Shown: positions 39,105 through 46,759 of the stretch, one piece after another
Numbering within the stretch: the stretch's first letter is position 1
How the letters are laid out: each line of letters begins with the position of its first letter
Origin: Skermanella stibiiresistens SB22
GTDB taxonomy: Bacteria; Pseudomonadota; Alphaproteobacteria; Azospirillales; Azospirillaceae
Length of the DNA: 64,000 nt
Direction: 5' to 3'
Assembly (NCBI RefSeq): GCF_000576635.1
Contig: NZ_AVFL01000010.1
Span: forward strand, 1 to 64,000
The notes under the pieces: model-generated
What the model saw: only the letters and a program-made list of their open reading frames with translations
The model's database searches: none
What the model was told of the DNA's origin: nothing
Made by a program: the position numbers and the translations under genes

Positions 39105-40282
39105 CGGACCGCTCCCGCCGGCGAGGCGTTGGTGGGGGCCTCGGTGGTGTCGATGGTGACGACCACCGACATGCCCGGCCGCAACAGGTCCTCCACCGGG
39201 TTCGGCCGGTCGAGGACGATCTTGACCGGGATGCGCTGGACGACCTTGGTGAAGTTGCCGGTCGCGTTCTCCGGCGGCAGCAGGGCGAATTGGCTGCCGC
39301 TGGCCGGGGAGTAGGAATCGACCCTGCCCGTCAGCACCGCGTCGGGATAGGCGTCGACCTTGACCGTCGCCGGCTGGCCGACGCGGATGCGGGTCAACTG
39401 AGTTTCCTTGTAATTGGCGACTGCCCAGACGGTGGGCAGCGGCACCAAGGTGATGATCTGACTGCCGGCCGCCACGTATTGGCCGGGGCGGACCTGCCGC
39501 TGTCCGACCACGCCATCGGCGGGCGCGGTGATTCGGGTGTAGCCGAGATTGATCCGAGCCAGGGCCAGGGCGGCCTCCTGCTGCTGACGGTTCGCCTCCG
39601 CCTGCCGTTGCTGGGCGTCGATCCCGTCGAGCAGTGCCTTCTGCTGATCGACCTGGGCGTGGCTGGCCTGGAGCGCGGCGTCCGCCCGCTGCGCCGCCGC
39701 CTGGGCCTGCTGAAGGGCTTGCGGCGTCCCCGCCAGCCGGTTGTCGGCCAACTCCAGCTGACGCTCCTGTTCCAGCCTGGTGCGCCAAGCGTCCGCCTCG
39801 AAGCCCTTGACGTTGGCGATGGCTTGGTCGATCAGAGTTCGCTGCACGCGCTTCTGGCTTTCCAGCGACGCGATCTCGGCGATGGCGGCGTTCAGCGCGG
39901 CCTGGGCTTGCGCGACCTTGGCCTGATAATCGAAGTCGGCGATCTCGGCCAGCACGTCGCCGGCCTTGACCCGCTGGAAATCGCCGACCGGAACCAAGCG
40001 GATCACGCCGGTCACCTGCGCCGCGATCGGCGTCACGTCGGACTGGAGATAGGCGTCGTTGGTCGATTGGTGGATGTTCGACCCGACCCACAGGTCCCAG
40101 CGGGTGAAGAAGGCGATGACCAGCACGAACGCCAGCCCCAGGACCGCCGACCTCACGATCCAGGGGCTCCAGGTCACGGGCGCGCCCACCACCGGCTGAG
40201 GCTGCGGCGCCGCGGGGGTTGGCGTGGCCGGGGACGTGGTCGTGGGCGGTGATTCCGCCCGTTTGGTCTCGATCTGGCTCAT
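39101..40282 (-). CDS. emrA: EmrA/HlyD-type membrane fusion protein
   Basis: 393-residue periplasmic adaptor. A Pro/Thr-rich cytoplasmic N-terminus, one membrane helix near 43-65 (VRSAVLGLAFVLVIAFFTRW), then a split lipoyl domain (TNDAYLQSDVTPIAAQVTGVI ... ITAPADGVVGQRQVRPGQYV) with a long coiled-coil hairpin between them that is rich in Ala and Gln. The ATG at 40282 is the first gene start of the pump operon; emrB follows with a 4-base overlap. No regulator gene is immediately adjacent; a TetR gene lies at 40893 on the same strand. Confidence 0.93.
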   Translation of the reverse strand: MSQIETKRAESPPTTTSPATPTPAAPQPQPVVGAPVTWSPWIVRSAVLGLAFVLVIAFFTRWDLWVGSNIHQSTNDAYLQSDVTPIAAQVTGVIRLVPVGDFQRVKAGDVLAEIADFDYQAKVAQAQAALNAAIAEIASLESQKRVQRTLIDQAIANVKGFEADAWRTRLEQERQLELADNRLAGTPQALQQAQAAAQRADAALQASHAQVDQQKALLDGIDAQQRQAEANRQQQEAALALARINLGYTRITAPADGVVGQRQVRPGQYVAAGSQIITLVPLPTVWAVANYKETQLTRIRVGQPATVKVDAYPDAVLTGRVDSYSPASGSQFALLPPENATGNFTKVVQRIPVKIVLDRPNPVEDLLRPGMSVVVTIDTTEAPTNASPAGAVR

Positions 40283-40358
40283 GGGCGATGGAAACGCTCG
40301 AACGACTGGATTGTCACAGGCTCATTCGAGTCTCAGCCTCAAGGTTAATCGAAGACCG

Positions 40359-40793
40359 CTAATCGAAGGCCGGGGCCGGGATCCGATAGCTGAACTCGCG
40401 GCCATGGATGGTCTTGTACAGAACGCGCAGCTTCTTGCGGTCCTCCTCGCATAGGCAGCCGCGCATCAGGTCCTCGTGCAACTGGACCGCCTGGGTGCGG
40501 TTGAGGCCATGACCCTTGGACAGCAGCACGGACAGCAGCAGCGAGGCATCGGCGTCGGTGCGGGCTTGGCGCTGATCGGCGGCGGCCATGGCGCGGCGGA
40601 GGTCGCCAATGGCGTCGCCCTTTCCGCCGCCCGTCGTGTTGGTCGCCTCGGCTACCCGCTGTTGTATGGGAGGGCGTCCGCTGACGCCAAGGCGCGAGGC
40701 CGCGACTGAGGCCGTTTCCCGCCCCGTCTCGGCGGGGGGAACGCCACGGCGGCGGGAAAACAGACTGGACAGGTGGTCAAGCAGGCCAGCCAT
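40359..40793 (-). CDS. Unrecognised 144-residue protein
   Basis: No family recognised. The N-terminal 50 residues look disordered, rich in Arg and Thr, and the C-terminal half is compact (ADASLLLSVLLSKGHGLNRTQAVQLHEDLMRGCLCEEDRKKLRVLYKTIHGREF) and probably helical, with a CLC pair. No membrane segment. It stands alone on the minus strand between emrA (76-base gap) and the TetR gene. Two short similar segments, TAATCGAAGACC and TAATCGAAGGCC, flank its 3' end at about 40345-40370. Confidence 0.6.
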   Translation of the reverse strand: MAGLLDHLSSLFSRRRGVPPAETGRETASVAASRLGVSGRPPIQQRVAEATNTTGGGKGDAIGDLRRAMAAADQRQARTDADASLLLSVLLSKGHGLNRTQAVQLHEDLMRGCLCEEDRKKLRVLYKTIHGREFSYRIPAPAFD

Positions 40794-40892
40794 CCAAACT
40801 CGTCACCCTCCCCGAGATCATCGTCCATGAAACCGGACCCGCGCCGGACAGGCGCCTGGGAGGATAACTACAGCGCTTTCATTGATTTATAG

Positions 40893-41489
40893 TTAAGTGG
40901 CCCTGGTCGAGAGGACCGCCACCGCCGCCTCGACCAGGGCCTCGGCCGCGGCGGGCGCCGCGTGGCCGACGCCTTCGGCTCCCAAGGTCTGGCCGCTCGT
41001 GTAGGCGCCGTCCAGCAACAGGTGAAGTTGGTCGGCCAGCAGGTCGAGATCGGCGGCGCCAACCGCCAAGGCCAGCCCGCGCAGGCGGTTCCTCAGCTCG
41101 CGCTTGTTCGCCTTGGCCGCGACATGGCCGGGATGGTCGGGGTCGGGAAACTCGACCGCCGTGTTGATGAAGGGACAGCCGCGATAGCTGGCGCTGGTCG
41201 TCCGTTTGGCGACGGCGGCGAACAGCGCCCGGATCTGGGCGCGCGGGTCGCCCGGATGACGCGCCATGACGCCGTCCCACCATTCCCAGTACAGCCGGTC
41301 ACGGTATTCCAGGTATGCGGCGACGAGTTCGTCCTTGCCGGCGAAGTTGCGGTAGAGGCTCATCTTGGCGACGCCGGAATGGGCGATCACGGCGTCGACG
41401 CCGACCGCCCGGATGCCATCGCGGTAGAAAAGCTCCGCCGCCGCGTCGAGAACGCGGTCTCGGGCCGATTTGGTCGCAGGATCGCGCAT
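40893..41489 (-). CDS. TetR-family repressor of the adjacent MFS transporter (probable)
   Basis: 198 residues with an N-terminal helix-turn-helix (ELFYRDGIRAVGVDAVIAHSGVAKMSLYRNFAGKDELVAAYL) and a TetR_C-type ligand domain with two cysteines (YRGCPFINTAVEF has one). It is divergent from the transporter gene at 41577; the shared promoter region contains a 26-bp palindrome next to a perfect -35 hexamer. Local autoregulation and repression of the transporter are therefore likely, by inference. Confidence 0.88.
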   Translation of the reverse strand: MRDPATKSARDRVLDAAAELFYRDGIRAVGVDAVIAHSGVAKMSLYRNFAGKDELVAAYLEYRDRLYWEWWDGVMARHPGDPRAQIRALFAAVAKRTTSASYRGCPFINTAVEFPDPDHPGHVAAKANKRELRNRLRGLALAVGAADLDLLADQLHLLLDGAYTSGQTLGAEGVGHAAPAAAEALVEAAVAVLSTRAT

Positions 41490-41512
41490 GGATGCCCATT
41501 CGTTTTAACCGA

Positions 41513-41544
41513 TTGACAGATGATACAGAAGGGTCTCTATCATC
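41513..41544 (+). promoter_or_regulatory. Sigma-70 type promoter with palindromic operator
   Basis: A perfect TTGACA (41513-41518) is followed directly by the palindrome GATGATA-N12-TATCATC (41519-41544), in which the inner AGA/TCT bases also match, giving 10 of 13 positions in each half-site. A -10 would lie around 41536-41543 (TCTATC or TATCAT), inside the right arm. A TetR dimer bound there would block RNA polymerase. It is 33 bases upstream of the transporter ATG and 24 bases from the TetR start. Confidence 0.7.
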
Positions 41545-41576
41545 GCAACAGTTCTTCCTCTCCGGAGCCTGTTAAG

Positions 41577-42893
41577 ATGTCTGTTCCCTCATCCGGGCCT
41601 TCCTCCCGGCTCTCGTCCCGGCTGGCGCGTGGCCCGATCCACTACGGCTGGTATGTCGCGGGCATCACCTTCCTGACGCTGCTGGTGGCGGCGGGCATCC
41701 GATCGATGCCGAGCATCCTGATCGTCCCGGTCGAGCAGGAGTTCGGCTGGAGCCGCGCGACCATCTCGTTCGCGGTGGCGGTCAATCTCGTGCTGTACGG
41801 GCTGATGGGACCGTTCGCCGCGGCGTTCATGGACCGCCTGGGCATCCGGACCACGATCGTGCTGTCGCTGGTGCTGGTGGCGGCCGGCATCGCGGCGACG
41901 CCGCTGATGACCGCGCCCTGGCAGCTGGTGCTGCTGTGGGGTGTCGTGGTCGGCACGGGCACCGGCATGACGGCCTTGGTGCTGGGCGCCACCGTGGTCA
42001 ACCGCTGGTTCTCCGAGCGGCGCGGTTTGGTGATGGGCATGCTGACCGCCAGCACGGCGACCGGACAGCTCCTGTTCCTGCCACTGCTGGCGATGGTCGT
42101 CCAGGAGGTCGGCTGGCGGATCGCGGTGATGGGGGTCGGCGCCGTCGCCATCGCCATCATCCCGGCGGTGCTGCTCCTGATGCGCGAGCGGCCGCGCGAT
42201 GTCGGACTGGCCCCGTTCGGCAAGACGGAGATCGAGTCGGCCCCCACCCCCAGCACCGGCAACCCGTTCGCCAACGCGATCGGCGCGCTGATGGAGGGGA
42301 TGCGCCACAAGGATTTCTGGCTGCTGTTCGGCACCTTCTTCATCTGCGGCCTCAGCACCAACGGGTTGATCGGGACCCACCTGATCGCGGCCTGCATCGA
42401 CGCCGGCATCCCGGAGATCCGGGCCGCCGGACTGCTCGCCATGATGGGCATCTTCGATCTGTTCGGAACGACCTTGAGCGGCTGGCTGTCGGACCGCTAC
42501 AACAACCGTTATCTGCTGGCGTGGTATTACGCGCTGCGCGGCCTGTCGCTGCTGTGGCTGCCGTTCGCGCTGGACCTGTCGTTCCTCGGCCTGTCGCTGT
42601 TCGCCGTCTTCTACGGACTGGACTGGATCGCGACCGTGCCGCCGACGGTCCGCCTCGCCACCAACGCGTTCGGACGGGAAAAAGCGCCGATGATGTTCGG
42701 CTGGATCTTCACCGGCCACCAATTGGGCGCCGCCACCGCCGCGTTCGGCGCCGGCGTGCTGCGCACCGCCATGGACGGCTATCTGGAAGCCTTCCTGCTG
42801 GCGGGGCTCGCCTGTCTGGTGGCGGCGGGCATGTCGCTGATGATCGGCCGGGCACCGAACCCGCCGGTCAGGGTGGCCGAGGAAGCCGCCTGA
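41577..42893 (+). CDS. Major facilitator transporter, monocarboxylate-like
   Basis: 438-residue inner-membrane carrier with 12 predicted helices. The first loop carries FMDRLGIRTT, the motif A region, and the fourth helix starts with VVGTGTGMTALVLGATVVNRWFSERRG, typical of the oxalate/formate and monocarboxylate group. Loop 6-7 is hydrophilic (near GKTEIESAPTPSTG), and the second motif A is GWLSDRYNNRY. Start at 41577; an upstream in-frame start at 41520 would be within the operator. The substrate is unknown; the neighbouring MaoC hydratase and liu genes hint at a carboxylic acid. Confidence 0.9.
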   Translation: MSVPSSGPSSRLSSRLARGPIHYGWYVAGITFLTLLVAAGIRSMPSILIVPVEQEFGWSRATISFAVAVNLVLYGLMGPFAAAFMDRLGIRTTIVLSLVLVAAGIAATPLMTAPWQLVLLWGVVVGTGTGMTALVLGATVVNRWFSERRGLVMGMLTASTATGQLLFLPLLAMVVQEVGWRIAVMGVGAVAIAIIPAVLLLMRERPRDVGLAPFGKTEIESAPTPSTGNPFANAIGALMEGMRHKDFWLLFGTFFICGLSTNGLIGTHLIAACIDAGIPEIRAAGLLAMMGIFDLFGTTLSGWLSDRYNNRYLLAWYYALRGLSLLWLPFALDLSFLGLSLFAVFYGLDWIATVPPTVRLATNAFGREKAPMMFGWIFTGHQLGAATAAFGAGVLRTAMDGYLEAFLLAGLACLVAAGMSLMIGRAPNPPVRVAEEAA

Positions 42894-42947
42894 TGGCGGC
42901 TGGATAAGAAACGTGTGAATAAGAAACGCGAGGGAGTGGGCGACCAC

Positions 42948-43397
42948 ATGCGCATGCTGGACGACATCAAGGCCGGCGACCGCTTCGCCGGCGGTCCGCT
43001 GGAGGTGACCGAGGCGGACATCCGGGAATTCGCCGGTCGGTTCGATCCGCAGCCGTTCCATCTGGATCCCGACGCCGCCCGGGAGACCGTGTTCGCGGGT
43101 CTGGCGGCCAGCGGCTGGCACACCGCGGCGCTGACCATGCGGATGATCGTCGATGGCGAGGGGCGCTTCTCCGGCGGCTTCGTCGGTCTGGGCGTCGAGG
43201 AACTGGCGTGGCCGAAGCCGGTCCGGCCGGGCGACACGCTGCGGACCGAGAGCGAGGTCCTGGAGGTCCGCCCCTCGGAGACGCGGCCCGGCCGCGGCAC
43301 GGTTCGGATGCGGACCCTGACCCATAACCAGAAGGACGAGGTGGTGCAGCGCTTCACCGCCGTGCTGCTCGTTCCCCGGCGGGTCGAGGCGGACTGA
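42948..43397 (+). CDS. MaoC-family (R)-specific acyl dehydratase
   Basis: Hot-dog fold protein of 149 residues with the hydratase-2 motif in GRFDPQPFHLDPDAA (catalytic Asp and His), then GLAASGWHTAALTMRM and GLGVEELAWPKPVRPGDTL. Reaction expected: hydration of an enoyl-CoA or related compound. The ATG at 42948 follows a GGGAG site; a GTG at 42915 is in frame but poorer. It lies 54 bases after the MFS transporter stop, so it is probably in its operon, and 5 bases before the next gene. Confidence 0.9.
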   Translation: MRMLDDIKAGDRFAGGPLEVTEADIREFAGRFDPQPFHLDPDAARETVFAGLAASGWHTAALTMRMIVDGEGRFSGGFVGLGVEELAWPKPVRPGDTLRTESEVLEVRPSETRPGRGTVRMRTLTHNQKDEVVQRFTAVLLVPRRVEAD

Positions 43398-43402
43398 GAC
43401 AG

Positions 43403-44392
43403 TTGGCACCGATCGAACGGAAGACCGAGCTGACCAGCGGCGCCATGGCGCTGCTGACGCTCATGTGCCTGATCTGGGGTCTGCAACAGGTCGCCATCAA
43501 ACTCGCCAACGAGGGCATCTCCCCCGCCCTGCAAGGCGGCATCCGCTCGGCCATCTCGCTGGCGCTGGTCTGGGCGTGGTCGTGGTGGCGCGGCGTCAGA
43601 CTGTTCGAGCGCGACGGCTCCCTGTGGCTCGGTCTGGCCGCCGGTGGCCTGTTCGCGGGGGAATTCCTGCTGCTCTACTCCGGCATGACCTTCACCACCG
43701 CGTCGCGCGGCGTCATCTTCCTCTACACCTCCCCCTTCGTGGTGGCGCTCGGCGCCCATCTGTTCGTTCCGGGCGAGCGGATGCGCCCGGTCCAGGCGAT
43801 CGGGCTGTTGTGCGCCTTCGGGGGCGTGGTCGCCGCCTTCGCGGACGGCTTGAGCCTGCCGACCTCGCGGGAACTGGCCGGCGACGCCATGGTGCTGGTG
43901 GCGGCCGTCCTCTGGGGAGCCACGACGGTGCTGATCAAGGCGTCGCGCCTAGCCCGTCTGAGCGCCAACAAGGTGCTGTCCTATCAGCTCGGCGTCTCGT
44001 CGCTGACCCTGCCGCCGATCTCGCTGGCGCTGGGCGAGAGCGGCGTCACGGCGCTGACCGGCACCGTGGTGGGGTCCATGCTCTACCAGAGCGTGGTGGT
44101 GGCGTTCCTCACCTACCTCGCCTGGTTCTGGATGATCGGCCGCTATCCGGCGGGCAAGCTGGCCGCCTTCTCGTTCCTGACGCCCCTGTTCGGGGTTTTG
44201 GCGGGTGGCCTCTTGCTGGACGAGCGGATCAGCGCCACCATGGTGGCCGCGATGGCGCTTGTCTGCTTCGGGATATACCTGGTCAACCGCCGTCCCGCGG
44301 TTTCCCGCGCCGACCTTCCGGAGGTCGGTCCAAACCGGCCCAGCCCGGCCCATACCGGGTTGTCAGCCGAATCGTCTATTGATAAACGTTAG
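43403..44392 (+). CDS. EamA/DMT-superfamily exporter
   Basis: 10-helix transporter formed of two EamA repeats (about 10-145 and 155-290): LTLMCLIWGLQQVAIKLANEG near the start, GLLCAFGGVVAAFADG and AAVLWGATTVLIKAS in the middle, PLFGVLAGGLLLDERI and ALVCFGIYLVNR near the end. Such proteins export amino acids or metabolites; the substrate is not deducible. The first possible start is a TTG at 43403, six bases after the MaoC stop; the ATG at 43445 is an alternative that would cut into the first helix. Confidence 0.88.
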   Translation: MAPIERKTELTSGAMALLTLMCLIWGLQQVAIKLANEGISPALQGGIRSAISLALVWAWSWWRGVRLFERDGSLWLGLAAGGLFAGEFLLLYSGMTFTTASRGVIFLYTSPFVVALGAHLFVPGERMRPVQAIGLLCAFGGVVAAFADGLSLPTSRELAGDAMVLVAAVLWGATTVLIKASRLARLSANKVLSYQLGVSSLTLPPISLALGESGVTALTGTVVGSMLYQSVVVAFLTYLAWFWMIGRYPAGKLAAFSFLTPLFGVLAGGLLLDERISATMVAAMALVCFGIYLVNRRPAVSRADLPEVGPNRPSPAHTGLSAESSIDKR

Positions 44393-44434
44393 CTTTCAAT
44401 CGTAACAAGCGGCTGACCCCCCGGGAGTTCCCCC

Positions 44435-45307
44435 ATGGATATCGAGACCGTCGTCAGCGAGCCGGCCAAGCTCGGCGAAAGCCCGATGTGGTCCGCCGTC
44501 GAACAGAAGCTGTACTGGGTCGATATCGACGGCCGCGCGCTGCACCGCTTCGACCCCTCCACCGGCCAGGATGAAAGCTGGCCGATGCCGGAGGAGATCG
44601 GCTGCATCGCGACGCGGACCGACAACCGGGTCCTGCTGGGCTTGCGCAACGGCTTCGCCAACTTCAACCCGACGACCGGCGAGCTGATCCGACTGCTGGA
44701 TCCCGAGGCGGACAAGCCGGACAACCGGTTCAACGACGGCACCACCGACGCCAAGGGGCGTTTCTGGGGTGGAACCATGCGGATGGGAGCTCCGGCCGAG
44801 AAGCCGGAAGGGGCGTTCTATCGGCTGGACGCGGATCTCGGATGCCATCGGATGATCGACGGCTTCTGGACGACCAACGGACTCGCCTTCAGCCCCGACG
44901 GGCGGACGCTCTACCTGTCCGACAGCAACGCGAAGGTCAGGACGATCTGGGCATTCGACTACGACCTGGACGCCGGCGTGCCGTCGAACCGCCGCGTCTT
45001 CGTCGACACCAGGGACATGGCGGGACGACCGGATGGCGGGGCCTGCGACGCCGACGGCTGCTACTGGATGGCGGGGATCGGCGGCGGCGAACTGGTCCGC
45101 TTCACCCCCACGGGCAAGGTCGATCGAACCATCAAGGTGCCGGTCAGGAACCCAACCAAGATCGCGTTTGGCGGTCGAGCGCTGGATGTCATCCATGTGA
45201 CATCGCTCCAGCGCGCTGGTGACCCACCCGATCCGCTGGCCGGCCGCCTGATCGCGATCACTGGAGCCGGAGTCACCGGTATGGCGATCCCACCGTTCGC
45301 TGGCTGA
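44435..45307 (+). CDS. SMP-30/gluconolactonase-family hydrolase
   Basis: Six-bladed beta-propeller lactonase of 290 residues. Metal and catalytic residues expected in the family are at E of LGESPMW, N of DKPDNRFNDGTTDAKGRFW, N of TTNGLAFSPDG and D of LYLSDSN. Reaction expected: sugar aldonolactone to aldonic acid; the sugar is unknown (gluconolactone, xylonolactone or arabinonolactone). GGGAG lies before the ATG. A gap of 42 bases separates it from the exporter gene; cotranscription is possible. Confidence 0.9.
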   Translation: MDIETVVSEPAKLGESPMWSAVEQKLYWVDIDGRALHRFDPSTGQDESWPMPEEIGCIATRTDNRVLLGLRNGFANFNPTTGELIRLLDPEADKPDNRFNDGTTDAKGRFWGGTMRMGAPAEKPEGAFYRLDADLGCHRMIDGFWTTNGLAFSPDGRTLYLSDSNAKVRTIWAFDYDLDAGVPSNRRVFVDTRDMAGRPDGGACDADGCYWMAGIGGGELVRFTPTGKVDRTIKVPVRNPTKIAFGGRALDVIHVTSLQRAGDPPDPLAGRLIAITGAGVTGMAIPPFAG

Positions 45308-45377
45308 CGCAACAATTGGGACTGTCGAAAAACAGAATAAAATAACAATATTTCTTGGTCGCGAATTAGGCAATTAC

Positions 45378-45405
45378 GTGACAGTAAGAACATAACGTAT
45401 ACAAT
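45378..45405 (+). promoter_or_regulatory. Candidate promoter of the desaturase gene
   Basis: GTGACA (45378-45383), a 16-base spacer and TACAAT (45400-45405) match a sigma-70 type promoter in an AT-rich tract. Transcription would start near 45412, giving a leader of about 90 bases that includes both arms of the hairpins described below. Confidence 0.55.
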
Positions 45406-45431
45406 AACCTTAAAAATCCAGTTTTAATAGT

Positions 45432-45522
45432 TCAAATGTAGCAATCGAACCTTATAGCGGATTATCTGTAGCAATAGGACCCACCCCCAAAGGAGAAATG
45501 GGATGTCCATTGCTACATTTGA
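45432..45522 (+). promoter_or_regulatory. Structured leader with two competing hairpins over the start codon
   Basis: The motif TCAAATGTAGCAAT (45432-45445) is the exact reverse complement of ATTGCTACATTTGA (45509-45522), which is codons 3-7 of the desaturase. A second copy of TGTAGCAAT (45467-45475) pairs with the same coding segment (45509-45517); there the stem can extend by GGA/TCC and CCC/GGG, leaving one bulged base at 45476 and the ATG (45503-45505) bulged out, with the AAAGGAG ribosome site in the loop. Only one of the two hairpins can form at a time. This arrangement suggests translational control, for example by temperature, or a protein-bound inverted repeat in DNA. Confidence 0.6.
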
Positions 45523-46681
45523 CCGCCAAGTTTCCGACGCCGATAAGACGAAAGTAAAGGTGGACTATGACCCCACCAATGTTCGAGCCGGCATGTCCAG
45601 CCGGCTGCCAGCGTTTCTTCAGCCATTTCTAACTTGGCTGACGGCGCGGCCCGCTCCTGGTGAGGAAGCCCGGTCGCGAAGCGCCCATTACCATGTGGTG
45701 ACGGCGTTCGGCGCCCTCGGCCTCGGCGTGGCCCTCAGCCTACTCACCCTGCGGCTCGGCGGCCTCTGGCTGGCGTCCTTGCCTTTCCTTCTGATCCTGT
45801 CGGCATCGGGCATGGGAAAACTTCAGGCGGTGGTCTTCCACCATTGCTCCCACGGGACGGTGTTCCGTAAACGGGAAACCAACCGGCTGGTTGGCGAGAC
45901 CATCTCGATCCTGCTGCTGATGAAGCACTTCGACGTCTACCAGCACGAGCACATGCTGCATCACAGCCCCAACAAGCTGCTGACCCACGAGGATGAATTC
46001 ACCCAGTTCGTGATGAATCTGGCCGGCCTCCGTCCGGGATTGGCGAAATCGGTGCTGTGGCGGCGGGTGCTGATCAGCTTCGTTTCCCCGTTCTTCCACC
46101 TGCGTTTCCTGCTGGCCCGCGTCTCGTCATGCCTGCTGTCGCATTCGACCGGACATAACTTGATCGGCTGGGCCGCCTGGAGCGGCGTGTTCCACTTGGC
46201 GTGGCTGATGGACGCCTGGGTCGAGCTGACGATCGCCTGGCTGCTGCCGGTCACGGTCCTGCTCCAGATCGGCACGGCGCTGCGGACCTTGTGCGAACAC
46301 CGTTTCCCGGAACAGGAAGTCATCGACGCCCGCGGCAAGACCTTCGTCTGCCTGGCCACCGCGGGCGTCTTCCCCGGCGCTCCCGTGCCCGAACAGTCCG
46401 CCGCCAGCCTGGGTGGCTTGTTCGCCTGGGGTGGCTGGTGGACGTCGATGCTGACGGTCCACCTGTTCTCCCGCGTGTTCGTGCTGGTCGGTGACGCGCC
46501 CTGCCACGACTTCCACCACCGCCGCCCGGCGTCCCGCAAATGGACCGACTACATCCACGCCCGCCAGAAGGATGTCGACGGTGGCTGCCCCAACTTCCCG
46601 CTGGGTTATATCGAGACCTGGGGCTTGTTCGAGGCGATCGACGAGAACCTCGCGTCGCTGAGCACCGCCAGCAAGATATAA
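45503..46681 (+). CDS. Membrane fatty acid desaturase-family protein
   Basis: 392-residue integral membrane di-iron enzyme. The three histidine boxes are HHCSH (near residue 113), HEHMLHH (near 150) and HDFHHRR (near 335), separated by hydrophobic helices (LVSLPFLLIL-type segments at 70-95, 220-255). Spacing suits the desaturase/hydroxylase superfamily; the chain position acted on is unknown. AAGGAG lies five bases before the ATG, but the start region can be folded into hairpins with the leader. GC-poor upstream DNA and the isolated position set it apart from its neighbours. Confidence 0.88.
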   Translation: MSIATFDRQVSDADKTKVKVDYDPTNVRAGMSSRLPAFLQPFLTWLTARPAPGEEARSRSAHYHVVTAFGALGLGVALSLLTLRLGGLWLASLPFLLILSASGMGKLQAVVFHHCSHGTVFRKRETNRLVGETISILLLMKHFDVYQHEHMLHHSPNKLLTHEDEFTQFVMNLAGLRPGLAKSVLWRRVLISFVSPFFHLRFLLARVSSCLLSHSTGHNLIGWAAWSGVFHLAWLMDAWVELTIAWLLPVTVLLQIGTALRTLCEHRFPEQEVIDARGKTFVCLATAGVFPGAPVPEQSAASLGGLFAWGGWWTSMLTVHLFSRVFVLVGDAPCHDFHHRRPASRKWTDYIHARQKDVDGGCPNFPLGYIETWGLFEAIDENLASLSTASKI

Positions 46682-46696
46682 CGGGATCGCCGCGAC

Positions 46697-46727
46697 GGCG
46701 GCCGCCCGAAAAGCGGGACAGGCCGCC
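46697..46727. terminator. Hairpin between convergent genes, possible bidirectional terminator
   Basis: GGCGGCC (46697-46703) pairs with GGCCGCC (46721-46727) around an inner CCCG/CGGG stem with an AAAAG loop. It lies 16 bases after the desaturase stop and 33 after the kinase stop on the other strand. No T-run is present, so it may slow polymerase or need Rho. Confidence 0.45.
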
Positions 46728-46759
46728 AGGAGGGCCACCCCCGGCCACTTCCTCAGGGG

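Noticed and set aside
39105-40091. N-terminal extension of the efflux transporter into the fusion-protein gene
   Set aside because: The sequence there is Arg/Gly/Pro-rich and encodes EmrA in another frame; the GTG at 39104 with a four-base overlap gives the normal EmrB start.
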